This document shows, piece by piece, positions 28,526-37,956 of a stretch of DNA of 64,000 nucleotides; the stretch's first letter is position 1; each line of letters begins with the position of its first letter. Where the stretch lies: the NCBI GenBank assembly GCA_016713445.1, contig JADJPB010000006.1, forward strand, positions 281,365-345,364. The letters are read 5' to 3'. The DNA comes from Bacteroidota bacterium. GTDB lineage: Bacteria; Bacteroidota; Bacteroidia; AKYH767-A; OLB10. Made by a program: the position numbers and the translations under genes. The notes under the pieces were generated by a model that ran no database searches, was not told where the DNA came from, and worked only from the letters and a program-made list of their open reading frames with translations.

Positions 28526-30010
28526 TTACTTAGGACGAACTGTAATTGCATATGGATCCACACTTACTTCTGGATTAAAATCTGGATCCTTATCCAGCGT
28601 ATTCAAATTTATAATACTCAAATATCCATTTTTTCCGGAACAAGAAGAAGCATGGTGCGGAGCTATACCGCCTGAAACATTTCGATTTGCAACATACACA
28701 ACTTGTTTCTTTTCATCAACTACGATTCCATGCGGCTGCCACCCTACTTTAATTTTCTTTACTTCAGTTAATGAATTAATATCGATCACGCTAATAGATC
28801 CTCTCATGTTTGGAAAGAAATCATCCTCTGTATTAGTAACAAATAATAAATTATTAGCGGGCGACATTGCAAATTCTAACGGCACCTTCCCTACAGGTAT
28901 CACTTGGATTAATTGATCATTGCTGGTGTTAAACACACGAACCTGATTCACATTGGTGTCTTGACAAGTCACGAAATATTTCGAATAATCAGGACTAAAA
29001 ATAATTTCATGAGGACGCATTGGGAATGGCAGTTGCCAAGGTCCAATGGGATTGATGTTTATGTCTTCGTAACTGACTAAATCATTGATTGGAATTTTTA
29101 TTATTTTACTAATATCCTGACACGTCACATATAAAGTATCATTGTTTTGATTTAGCGCTACTCCATGCAAATTTGGAGTTGGATTTCCAGTGATCGGAAA
29201 TGGACCTACCGTATTGGATGTACCGGCATCAATATCAATGAAAGCAATTCTTCCTCCATTATAATCTACAGAATATGCCTTCTTTGAATCGCTTGAAATC
29301 GTAATCGTATTCCATCCTCCTGCAATTCCATTTCCTATTGGAATGGTTTTTACTAATTGATCAGTAGTTGTACTAAACACCTGAACGATGTCTGAATTCA
29401 AAAACACAACTAACCAATACAAACCATCAGGAGTAACTTTGATATTATGGGGAGATTCAGGAGGAGATGCTCCAGGATTTACACCAACATCAATCATCCT
29501 CATCGCCACTCTTCTATCCGCATCAAAAACAGAAACGACATCGCATCCCTGGTTAGCAACATAAAATTTATGTCGCAAAGGATCATCTGCAAACATTATT
29601 TTCCCTTCCTTATTTGGAGCGCCACCATCAATCCAATTTCTTAATATTTCATATTCTTCCTTTGAAAGAGCAGGTTCATTGATGGGCATCGTTGGCAGAA
29701 CCACTAAACCTAATGTGCTATCGATATTCGTAAAATAACAAAGTGTACTAAAATCGGAACGGAATGGAATTACGACAGCACCATTGTTTGTTCCATCAAA
29801 CATTACATCCCACGAGCTTAAATCCAAGCCAGCAGCTGCATTTTTACTAATGGTGGTATGGCATCCGGGAGTAGCGCATTTACCAATAATTATATTTTCA
29901 ACTTGTGTTGGATAACCATTGTTTGAGGGTAAAATGGCTTCATACTTGTCGTATTTACATCCTGCTAAAACCAGAATCAACCCAATAAAAATTATACTTT
30001 TAATCTCCAT
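28526..30010 (-). CDS. Lipoprotein with CX4CH cytochrome-like module and YncE-type beta-propeller
   Basis: A 494-residue lipoprotein (IFIGLILVLAGC). Residues ~40-135 resemble a planctomycete-type cytochrome c domain: KCATPGCH, AAGLDLSSWDVMF, VVLPTMPINEPALSKEEYEI and LRNWIDGGAPN; the haem motif is CX4CH rather than CXXCH. Residues ~140-494 form a seven-bladed YVTN/YncE-like propeller with repeats such as HKFYVANQGCDVVSVFDADR, KAYSVDYNGGRIAFIDID and NLLFVTNTED. Its ATG overlaps the upstream gene's TAA (TAATG), suggesting translational coupling. Probably periplasmic or surface-exposed; whether haem is bound is untested. Confidence 0.8.
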   Translation of the reverse strand: MEIKSIIFIGLILVLAGCKYDKYEAILPSNNGYPTQVENIIIGKCATPGCHTTISKNAAAGLDLSSWDVMFDGTNNGAVVIPFRSDFSTLCYFTNIDSTLGLVVLPTMPINEPALSKEEYEILRNWIDGGAPNKEGKIMFADDPLRHKFYVANQGCDVVSVFDADRRVAMRMIDVGVNPGASPPESPHNIKVTPDGLYWLVVFLNSDIVQVFSTTTDQLVKTIPIGNGIAGGWNTITISSDSKKAYSVDYNGGRIAFIDIDAGTSNTVGPFPITGNPTPNLHGVALNQNNDTLYVTCQDISKIIKIPINDLVSYEDININPIGPWQLPFPMRPHEIIFSPDYSKYFVTCQDTNVNQVRVFNTSNDQLIQVIPVGKVPLEFAMSPANNLLFVTNTEDDFFPNMRGSISVIDINSLTEVKKIKVGWQPHGIVVDEKKQVVYVANRNVSGGIAPHHASSCSGKNGYLSIINLNTLDKDPDFNPEVSVDPYAITVRPK

Positions 30011-30438
30011 TAATCTCCTTCTGTTATATAAACATTTATAGAATCAACTCCAGCCACCATTGAATTATTGAATGGCAACCCGCCTACGCAAACCCAATCC
30101 GTTGGATCCAGCAAACTATCAATACCGATAGCGTATACATAATAGCTACCGCAATTTAAACTATCTATGCTCGCATACGCAGATGTGTTTTCAGCAGTAA
30201 CTGCATAATCATACTTTGTTGTATCAGTTCCAGGAAACTCACTTGCACTGTACTTTATAAAAACGCGACAGCCCGGGATCGGTCTTGAATGGTGGAGCAT
30301 TTTAAATACCATAGTCAATTGTCCTGTTCGCCCTTCCGGGCAATTATCCTCTTCTTCCTTCTTTTTATCCTTACATTGAATAAAAACGAAGCTCATCAAT
30401 ATGAAACAAACTCCGAGTAATAATTTATTCTTATTCAT
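30010..30438 (-). CDS. Small lipoprotein in the FG-GAP/propeller operon
   Basis: A 142-residue lipoprotein (LLLGVCFILMSFVFIQC) with a charged KDKKKEEED linker and a beta-rich mature domain: GQLTMVFKMLHHSRPIPGCR, VFIKYSASEFPG, YVYAIGID and VDSINVYITEGD. The layout (two strands, PxPGCRVFIKY) is like a carboxypeptidase-regulatory/prealbumin-type sandwich, but I cannot assign a family. It starts 20 bases after the FG-GAP gene's stop and its stop overlaps the next gene's start, so it is an integral member of the operon. Confidence 0.7.
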   Translation of the reverse strand: MNKNKLLLGVCFILMSFVFIQCKDKKKEEEDNCPEGRTGQLTMVFKMLHHSRPIPGCRVFIKYSASEFPGTDTTKYDYAVTAENTSAYASIDSLNCGSYYVYAIGIDSLLDPTDWVCVGGLPFNNSMVAGVDSINVYITEGD

Positions 30439-30457
30439 TGTCTTCTACCATTAAACT

Positions 30458-32706
30458 TTAATACTTAATAAATTTGCGACTGAACGATCTTTTCGAATTG
30501 CTCACTCTACATACATAGGTTCCGGAATTCCATTTTGAAACATCCAAGATCAATTGTTGTTTTGTATTTTGTTGTGAATAAATTAATCGACCGGCTACAT
30601 CCACCACTTCAATTAAATTTCTCGCTAAATTTTCTCCTTCAAAATTTAAATTCAAGTTAGACTGAACAGGATTCGGGTAAATACTACAAAAACCACTTTC
30701 ATCATTTGGTGAGTTTAAAGAGAGAGTTTGATCTTGTGTATAAAGTACCAATCCGCCCGACAAACTACCCACCACTAAATCAAAGGCAGAATCACCATCT
30801 ACATCTGCCATTGCTGGAACGGCAAGTTGCGGCTCATAAATATTTTGGAACATCGAATCTAGTAACGTAAAAGTTCCAGATAAATTTCCATCTATATTAC
30901 CGAAATGATAAATGTAGCCACTTAAAGAACCTACTAACATTTCATAACCACTTTGATTGTCAAATAAAATAGGAGCAGAAAACCCTGCAAACGTACCATC
31001 TTTTGCAACATTTACATTTCCCCAATTATTTGAAACAAAACTAAATATTGGACTTGATACACCACCCGTGTTTTCATAATAATTCAACACACCTGCCCTC
31101 TCGCCTATCAGTAAATCCAGTTTTCCATCTCTATTTATGTCAATCAACTGAGGAACTGAGTTATCACCGACATCAATAGATTGATAATTCGCCTGTGTCA
31201 AAATAAAATTACAAGGGTTTCCAGCACCTGCAATATTTTGAAAATAAATTAGACTTCCATCTGAATGACCAACAATCATATCTTGATCGCCATCTCCATC
31301 TAAGTCTCCAAAAGTTAAATAAATTGCAGCTAACTGAAAGGATGACAATGAAGCATAGTCATCCGTAATCAAAGTAAATTCAGCTTTTAGCCCTGCACTT
31401 GTATTTTTATAGTATGTCACTTTGGAAATAGAATTAAGACTATCAAAATAAAAATCATTTCCTATGAGTAAATCCTTCTTTCCATCTTGATCCACGTCAA
31501 AAAAAACGGGGTGGGCACCGGTTCCCACTTCAATCATTCCATCCACAAGCCATCGATCTGTTTGATGGCTAAAAACATTTGTTTGATTATTTGTTGTATT
31601 CTTATAAAAGCTTACGTTATTATAATCATCTCCCGTCGGAAAAAAATTACCGACTATAAAATCCTTTTTCCGTCATTGTTTCCATCGAAATAATGAGGGC
31701 CTGCTACATCTAACATTTTTGCTGGAACGTCATAAGATGGAAAAAAGGAATCTTGAGCGCAAATCCATGCGGAGTCTGGGGTGCCACAATTTTCCAGGTA
31801 CAATACATTACTTCCTAAAATATCACCATTCAACACGTCCTTATCGCCGTCACCATCACTGTCAAAAACCAACAGAGAAGATCCAGAGTGACGCATTCCT
31901 TTTTCTACTTGATATAAAGGATGATCATTACTAACTAATTCCTCTTCTGAATCAAACATTCGGGAATAAGGATTTGCCATATATAAAGGACAAGTTGGAA
32001 GGACAGGTGGCATTATGGCAACATTTGAATTGTTTGCTAAAACAAAATAACCCCAGCAAATCGGAATATTGTGGAATTTCATTTGACCAGGAGTACCCGT
32101 TGAATCCATTGAATAGTTTTCATGGTGCTCTACCCATGATCCACTTATGCTAAATGCCAAAATATCCATGTCACCGTCGTCATCAATATCACTTAAAGCT
32201 GGGGCATTTACCCGAGACTCATAAACATTTGTTTGAAATCCACCATAGTGCGTTTGAATAGAATTAGAAATCTGAGTAAAAAACAATCCATTCCCTGCTG
32301 AAATATCATTTCGAAAAAAAGAAATTCCTCCACCGAAATACGAGAACAAATCCATGTCTCCATCAAAATCAATGTCGAAAGTTCGAACCCAACCTTCTAA
32401 AATATCTGGAAAGACAGGTCGGTATTCAGGAGCATATACATAACAAGTTTTATTAGCAAACCCCAAATTAATAAAGGGGTTTACCCGAAAGCTAGGTGCA
32501 TCAAATTCGATTAAATCCATTATCCCATCACCATTCAAATCTATCTCTGCGAATACAGGAGTATTCATTCCACTTGCCCACGGATTTGTTAACCGGGTAC
32601 TGCCATGAAATACTGCTACGCTAGTGTCTCTAAACATATAAGGAGTTTGCCCATCAGAAAAAAACGGGAAAACTACTACAAGTAAGAGAATTATTTTACA
32701 ATTCAT
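30458..32706 (-). CDS. FG-GAP/VCBS repeat surface protein with T9SS sorting domain (copy 2), one frameshift
   Basis: About 749 residues from the ATG at 32706 (signal MNCKIILLLVVVFPFFSDGQ), whose ATG overlaps the previous gene's TGA (ATGA). Repeats carry calcium-loop motifs DxDxDGxxDL: DLNGDGIMDLI, DIDFDGDMDLF, DIDDDGDMDIL, DQDGKKDLL, DLDGDGDQDMI, DINRDGKLDLL, DVDGDSAFDLV, consistent with a seven-bladed integrin-like propeller. The end (SIYPNPVQSNLNLNFEG, VVDVAGRLIYSQQ) is a type-A sorting domain. Adding one A at 31665-31669 turns the break into GKKDFIVGNFFPTGDDYNNV, matching its neighbour copy residue for residue in pattern. Confidence 0.88.
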
Positions 32707-34901
32707 CGTTGAATGCATAATTTTTTAGAAGTTACATAACCATTAGTACTTACTTGAAGAATATATATACCAGACGAAAGTGTGGAGGTATTAAGTTGCA
32801 TTTGCTTTTGCAAAGTGGTAGACGAAAACAAAATTCTTCCTGAAACATCGGAAATAAAAACTTGAAATTTGCTATTCGCGGATACAGATTGAATATTCAG
32901 TAAACAAAAATCACTTGTTGGATTTGGACTTAAATTAATATCCAAGCTTGAAACAGAAGAAGCATTCGGAATTCCTACAGATGTATACTGAGTATACAAA
33001 CGCATGCCTCCAGAATTACAACCTGTCAACAAATCGAATTTTCCATCTCCATCTATATCGCCTTTTGCAAGTGTTATTCGCTTTAACTCAAGAATATTCT
33101 GATACGAAGAATCCACAATCGTAAAACTACCCATCAGATTCCCATCAATATTTGTGCAATGAAAAATAGTTCCATTATCGGATCCAACCAGCATTTCATA
33201 AACACCATTATTATCAAACAATAGTGGTGTACTAAATCCGGCAATAGCACCTGGAAATAAAACATTTACATTGCCAAAATTCGAGTTATTCGTTAAAAAA
33301 ACAGGGCTAATACTAGTTCCCAAATTTTCAAAATAATTAATTGTGCCACTTCGTTCACCAATCAACAGATCATTTTTACCATCACGATTAACATCCACTA
33401 TTTGCGGTGTACTATTATTACCAATATCAATTCCTTGATATTGCGGAGAAGCAAATACAAAATTACAAGGAAGTCCTACTCCAGCAGTATTCGAATAATA
33501 AATTAATGTTCCATCTGCATTTCCTAACAACAAATCGTCATCACCATCCCCATCTAGATCTCCAAATGAAGGATACAACCCATATTGGGTTATCGAAGAT
33601 AAACTGAGCCAGTCATCTGTTACTAAAGAAAACATAGGTTGTGTTACAGTTCCAATATTTTTAAAAAATGCCAATCGAGAATAAGCAAGGTTTGGATTCG
33701 GATGATAATAAAAATCGTTCCCAGCTATAATATCCAATAATCCATCTTTATCCACATCAAAAAATGAAACATTGGCTGCAGTACCTACATCAATTGTTTC
33801 ATCGGATAGAAATCGGGACTTAATAAAATCAAAAACATTTGTGCAATTGTTGGTTGTATTCTTATAAAATAACATATTATTATAATCTTCACCCACGGTT
33901 GCAAACGGACTTACGAACATATCGTTTACGCCATCATTATCCATGTCTAAATAGTAGGCGCCTGGCAAATTTTGCAGATCAACTGGAACATCGTATACAG
34001 GGAAGGCAGAATCTTGAGAAACAATAACTGCAGAATCTGAAGTTCCGCCATTTAACAAAAACAACATGTTTTGCCCAAGTATATCTCCATTTAACAAATC
34101 AACATCGCCATCGCAATCCTGATCTAAAGGAGTAAGTACTGAACCTGAGTGACGATTTCTATTTACCAAATTATCATCAACAATCGCCGAACGACAATTC
34201 TGATTCAACAGCCCAATATTAGTAAGTCCGCTCAATTTAAAATATCCCCAACAATAAGGTTCTAAATAAAACAGAAAGTCACCACATGTTCCTAGTGAGT
34301 CCATAGCATAATTCCTGTGATATTCTAAGTAATTGCTTGAGTTTGCAAATGTCAACACATCCATATCTCCATCGCCATCTATATCATACAATGCGGGTAA
34401 ATTCACCTGTGTTACAAAAATATTCGTAAAAAAAGTTCCATACCATGAGTTTAATGAACTGCTTACTTGGACGAACTGCAAACCAACCCCTATAGCATAA
34501 TCATTTCTCCAAAACCCCATAGCATTATTTGTATAAGAAAACAAATCGAGGTCGCCATCACAATCATAGTCAAAAGATCGAACCCAATCATTGAAAACAG
34601 GAAATTTATCAATGTATTCGGGATGATAATGATATGCTGAAGTACTTCCACTACCATCATTCAAAAAAGTAGATATTCTATTCCCGATTCGATCAAACAT
34701 AAGAAGATCCATCAACGTATCACCATTCATTTCAATTTCAATAGGCATCATCGAATTAAATCCTCCAGTCCATGGAAAATCTAACGTATCATTCGTATTT
34801 ACAATAACCTTAGGTCGCTGATCTAAATACAACAATTGAGTCTGAGCTCTTGTTTGGTCAAGTAATCCTAAAACGCCAAATAGTATTAGTAGTAATCGCA
34901 T
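32703..34901 (-). CDS. FG-GAP/VCBS repeat surface protein with T9SS sorting domain (copy 1)
   Basis: About 732 residues from the ATG at 34901 (signal MRLLLILFGVLGLLDQTRAQ). It is colinear with the following gene: repeats DYDCDGDLDLF, DIDGDGDMDVL, DQDCDGDVDLL, DMDNDGVNDMF, DVDKDGLLDII, DLDGDGDDDLL, DVNRDGKNDLL, DIDGDGKFDLL, then sorting domain LSPNPTSDFCLLNIQSV...ISDVSGRILF. So the two are a tandem duplication. Five TTCAA units lie immediately before the ATG; an in-frame upstream start at 34952 would translate them as IQFNSIQFNS. First gene of the four-gene operon. Likely calcium-binding, surface-attached; ligand unknown. Confidence 0.88.
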   Translation of the reverse strand: MRLLLILFGVLGLLDQTRAQTQLLYLDQRPKVIVNTNDTLDFPWTGGFNSMMPIEIEMNGDTLMDLLMFDRIGNRISTFLNDGSGSTSAYHYHPEYIDKFPVFNDWVRSFDYDCDGDLDLFSYTNNAMGFWRNDYAIGVGLQFVQVSSSLNSWYGTFFTNIFVTQVNLPALYDIDGDGDMDVLTFANSSNYLEYHRNYAMDSLGTCGDFLFYLEPYCWGYFKLSGLTNIGLLNQNCRSAIVDDNLVNRNRHSGSVLTPLDQDCDGDVDLLNGDILGQNMLFLLNGGTSDSAVIVSQDSAFPVYDVPVDLQNLPGAYYLDMDNDGVNDMFVSPFATVGEDYNNMLFYKNTTNNCTNVFDFIKSRFLSDETIDVGTAANVSFFDVDKDGLLDIIAGNDFYYHPNPNLAYSRLAFFKNIGTVTQPMFSLVTDDWLSLSSITQYGLYPSFGDLDGDGDDDLLLGNADGTLIYYSNTAGVGLPCNFVFASPQYQGIDIGNNSTPQIVDVNRDGKNDLLIGERSGTINYFENLGTSISPVFLTNNSNFGNVNVLFPGAIAGFSTPLLFDNNGVYEMLVGSDNGTIFHCTNIDGNLMGSFTIVDSSYQNILELKRITLAKGDIDGDGKFDLLTGCNSGGMRLYTQYTSVGIPNASSVSSLDINLSPNPTSDFCLLNIQSVSANSKFQVFISDVSGRILFSSTTLQKQMQLNTSTLSSGIYILQVSTNGYVTSKKLCIQR

Positions 34902-34928
34902 TGAATTGAATTGAATTGAATTGAATTG
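34901..34928 (-). repeat. Pentanucleotide microsatellite at a start codon
   Basis: Five perfect TTGAA units plus TTG on the plus strand (TTCAA on the coding strand) abut and run into the ATG of the first FG-GAP gene. Copy-number change would alter either leader spacing or, if the upstream start at 34952 is used, the reading frame. Confidence 0.9.
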
Positions 34929-35141
34929 GATAGTGTGTCTCAAAGATAACACGTTCCTGAGCTATAAAAGGTAAATTATTAACTGATTTTTACACACATC
35001 ATACACATCATCTTTAATAAGGAGACTTATCATTCATACTTCTCAAAATTTCTCTCTTTTATCGATTTAAAACAATATTCCGTTCGTTATTAAGTTCACT
35101 TCATCGAAAAATGGTAAATTCGTCTAATAAAAAAAACTAAT

Positions 35142-35634
35142 ATGCCTTCATTCGATATTGTTAACGAAATAGATATTCAAAAACTCGATAATACCATCAA
35201 TGTGGCGGTGAAAGAAATCTCATCACGTTACGACTTTCATGGCTCCAAAACGGAAGTAGATTTGGACAAAAAGACTATGATCATCAATGTTTTAACTGAG
35301 AATGACATGCGAGTAAAAGCCATTCAAGACATTATCATATCTAGGATGTTAAAGCAGGGACTCGATTCAGCAGCATTAGATTTTGGCAAAGAACACTATG
35401 CTAGCGGAAATATGCTAAGAAAAGAAATCAAAGTAAAAAAAGGCATTGACAAAGAAACCGCTAAAAAAACTTGTTAAAGTAATCAAAGACAGCGGAATGA
35501 AGGTTCAAGCTTCTATTATGGATGATCAATTAAGAGTCACAGGGAAAAAATTAGACGAGCTACAATCAGTGATCGCCACAGTAAAAGGAATAAACATGGA
35601 TTTACCTTTACAATTCACCAATTTCAGAAATTAA
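35142..35634 (+). CDS. YajQ family nucleotide-binding protein, one frameshift
   Basis: About 163 residues. N-terminal MPSFDIVNEIDIQKLDNTIN, SSRYDFHGSKTEVDLD and the C-terminal MDDQLRVTGKKLDELQSVIA with DLPLQFTNFR are the YajQ family (UPF0234) hallmarks; members bind tRNA/nucleotides and, in Xanthomonas, cyclic-di-GMP. The frame is broken in the A7 run at 35463-35469; removing one A gives DKETAKKLVKVIKDSGMKV, the normal family sequence, so I treat the gene as intact with an indel error. Monocistronic. Confidence 0.92.
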
Positions 35635-35836
35635 TTTCAAACAATTGGGAAAATAATAAATTTGCTAAACCTATCATTTCCAATATAAAGTGTCAATTTT
35701 TTGTCAAATAAGACCATGATTACAACAATTACTTAACATCGCCACGTTTTATGGTTCGCAGAGATTCCTTAATATTGTCACCCTTAAAAAATCGAAATTT
35801 AAACTTAATAATTATTAAAAAACCAAAACGGACATT

Positions 35837-36640
35837 ATGAGTCAGAAGAAATCAGGAAGCAGCCTTCAAGGAATGCTCGCTGCGATTGTGATACCGGCAG
35901 CGTACATCCTTTGTTTAATTATTTACAAAGTAGTACTCGGAAGCCCAGCTAACTTCCAAGGCAATAACCCAGAGCTAGATCCGCTTCCAGGAAACTACCT
36001 TGGAATGGTATATAAAGGTGGATTCGTAGTACCCATCTTAATGTCGTTATTAGTGATTGTTGTCACTTTTGTTGTAGAACGATTCATCACAGTTAACAAA
36101 TCAAAAGGAAAAGGAAGTATCGATGCCTTTGTTCACAATATGCGTTCTGCTCTATCTAAGAACGACGTGGAAGGCGCATTAAAAGAGTGTGATCGTCAAC
36201 AAGGTTCTATTGCGGCGGTAGTAAAATCGGGATTGAACGCATACAAACAAATGGCCACTGAAAAAGAGTTAGACAAAGAACATAAAATTGCAGCTATTCA
36301 AAAAGAAATTGAAGAAGCGACCACTCTTGAACTTCCAATGCTATCAAAGAATTTAATCATCATTTCTACTATAGCTTCGATAGCTACCTTAATGGGATTA
36401 TTTGGAACAGTACTCGGAATGATTCGAGCATTTGGTGCCCTTGCGCAAGCGGGAGCTCCTGATGCATCTGCATTAGCGACTGGAATTTCCGAAGCACTTA
36501 TTAATACTGGATTAGGAATTGGTACATCGGCTATCGCGATTATTTTTTATAATTTCTTTACTAATAAAATTGATTCTATCACTTATGGAATTGATGAAGC
36601 TGGATACTCTATTGTTCAATCTTTCACTGCTCGTCACTAA
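35837..36640 (+). CDS. exbB: MotA/TolQ/ExbB proton channel protein
   Basis: A 267-residue inner-membrane protein that with ExbD forms the proton-driven motor for TonB. Segments: an N-terminal helix (AAIVIPAAYILCLIIYKVVL), a second (VVPILMSLLVIVVTFVVERF, ~residues 70-92), a cytoplasmic helical region (MRSALSKNDVEGALKECDRQ), and the two conserved channel helices LIIISTIASIATLMGLFGTV and ALINTGLGIGTSAIAIIFYN, with the conserved GLFGTVLGM. First gene of exbB-exbD-exbD-tonB. Confidence 0.92.
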   Translation: MSQKKSGSSLQGMLAAIVIPAAYILCLIIYKVVLGSPANFQGNNPELDPLPGNYLGMVYKGGFVVPILMSLLVIVVTFVVERFITVNKSKGKGSIDAFVHNMRSALSKNDVEGALKECDRQQGSIAAVVKSGLNAYKQMATEKELDKEHKIAAIQKEIEEATTLELPMLSKNLIIISTIASIATLMGLFGTVLGMIRAFGALAQAGAPDASALATGISEALINTGLGIGTSAIAIIFYNFFTNKIDSITYGIDEAGYSIVQSFTARH

Positions 36641-36685
36641 GTGAAACCTATCATTAATTTAATTTAAACTTAAAAACATAGAAGT

Positions 36686-37321
36686 ATGCCAAAAGTGAAG
36701 ATGCCTAAAAACAGCCCATCCCTCGACATGACGCCGATGGTGGACTTGGCCTTCCTCCTGGTTACGTTCTTCATGTTAACCACCCAATTTCGTCCTGACG
36801 AACCTGTGATCATTGACTCTCCGTCATCAATATCTGAAAAGATTCTTCCAGATAAATCGATGGTAGTTAGTATTGATACGGAAAATAGAATTTTCTTCAA
36901 TCTTGAGGGAAAGGAAATACGTAGGTCGATGCTTCAGCAAATGGGTGAAAAATATGATGTTACGTTTGATGAAAACGAAATGAAGCGATTTGCAGTCATG
37001 ACTACTTTCGGATTATCCGTTCAACAGTTAAAGAAGTATATAACAATGGACGATGAAAAGCGGAAGGAGTTCATGAAAAATAGTGGTGGAATACCTTATG
37101 ATTCTTTAAACAATCAATTGGGCGACTGGATTCGATTTGGTCGATTAGCGGATGCTCAATTAAATCCAGATATCCCTAAGGACAAGCAATTGCGATTCGC
37201 CATTAAAGGCGATTCACAAGCGAATTATACTACTGTGAAACGTGTCATCGAAATCTTTCAGGAGATGAAGGTAAATAGATTTAATCTAGTTACTACATTA
37301 GAAGAAAACCCTAACCAATAA
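36686..37321 (+). CDS. exbD: ExbD/TolR family biopolymer transporter (first copy)
   Basis: A 211-residue protein with a short cytosolic tail, one transmembrane helix, and a periplasmic domain. The proton-path Asp is in SLDMTPMVDLAFLLVTFFML. The periplasmic region is longer than in E. coli ExbD (~141 residues), typical of Bacteroidota, ending FAIKGDSQANYTTVKRVIEI and the MKVNRFNLVT strand. Second gene of the TonB operon; the partner ExbD copy follows 15 bases later. Confidence 0.92.
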   Translation: MPKVKMPKNSPSLDMTPMVDLAFLLVTFFMLTTQFRPDEPVIIDSPSSISEKILPDKSMVVSIDTENRIFFNLEGKEIRRSMLQQMGEKYDVTFDENEMKRFAVMTTFGLSVQQLKKYITMDDEKRKEFMKNSGGIPYDSLNNQLGDWIRFGRLADAQLNPDIPKDKQLRFAIKGDSQANYTTVKRVIEIFQEMKVNRFNLVTTLEENPNQ

Positions 37322-37336
37322 ATAGAGATCCAAAAA

Positions 37337-37954
37337 ATGTCAGACGTACAAACTAACGACCAGGACTCCGGAAAGGGCGGCAAACATAAAAAGGTCAGAT
37401 CCAAGAAGCAGAGTACACACATCGATATGACTCCGATGGTGGATTTGGCGTTTCTTCTTTTAACTTTCTTCATTATGACCACCACGTTTGGGAAACCAAA
37501 AACGATGGAAATTAATATGCCGATAAAGGAGACCAATGAACCTACGGAGGTAACGAATGCAATTACCGTTTTATTAACGGATAGCAATAAAGTATATTGG
37601 TATTTTGGAGCACTAAAACCAGAAACTTTTTTAACCCTTACTGATTATTCAAACGATGGATTAAGAAAACTACTCCTCGAAAAAAATAATTATGCAGTTG
37701 AGATCATCAAAGATCTAAGAAGTAAAGCCTTAACGAGCAACATGCCCGACTCTACATTGAAGAGATTGGAAAATGAAGCTAAAGGAAATAAAAAAGCGAT
37801 TATGGTTCTTGTAAAAGCTGATGACAAAGCAAAATACAAAAATGTAATCGATGTACTGGACGAACTAAACATTACGATGGTAGGAAAATATGCTATTGTT
37901 GATTTAGCGCAACAAGAATTTGATTTAATGAACAATTATAAACCCCAACCTTAA
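37337..37954 (+). CDS. exbD: ExbD/TolR family biopolymer transporter (second copy)
   Basis: A 205-residue protein: basic cytosolic tail (GKGGKHKKVRSKKQSTH), proton-path Asp in IDMTPMVDLAFLLLTFFIM, and a periplasmic domain with AITVLLTDSNKVYWYFG and VLVKADDKAKYKNVIDVLDE. Two ExbDs per operon allow a hetero-oligomeric motor, a usual Bacteroidota arrangement. It ends 2 bases before tonB. Confidence 0.92.
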   Translation: MSDVQTNDQDSGKGGKHKKVRSKKQSTHIDMTPMVDLAFLLLTFFIMTTTFGKPKTMEINMPIKETNEPTEVTNAITVLLTDSNKVYWYFGALKPETFLTLTDYSNDGLRKLLLEKNNYAVEIIKDLRSKALTSNMPDSTLKRLENEAKGNKKAIMVLVKADDKAKYKNVIDVLDELNITMVGKYAIVDLAQQEFDLMNNYKPQP

Positions 37955-37956
37955 TT

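Noticed and set aside
4940..35470. Programmed ribosomal frameshifting as an explanation of split genes
   Set aside because: The breaks need shifts in both directions, sit at different kinds of base runs, and occur in genes with no known frameshifting (mdh, yajQ-family, M20 peptidase). Sequence error is simpler.
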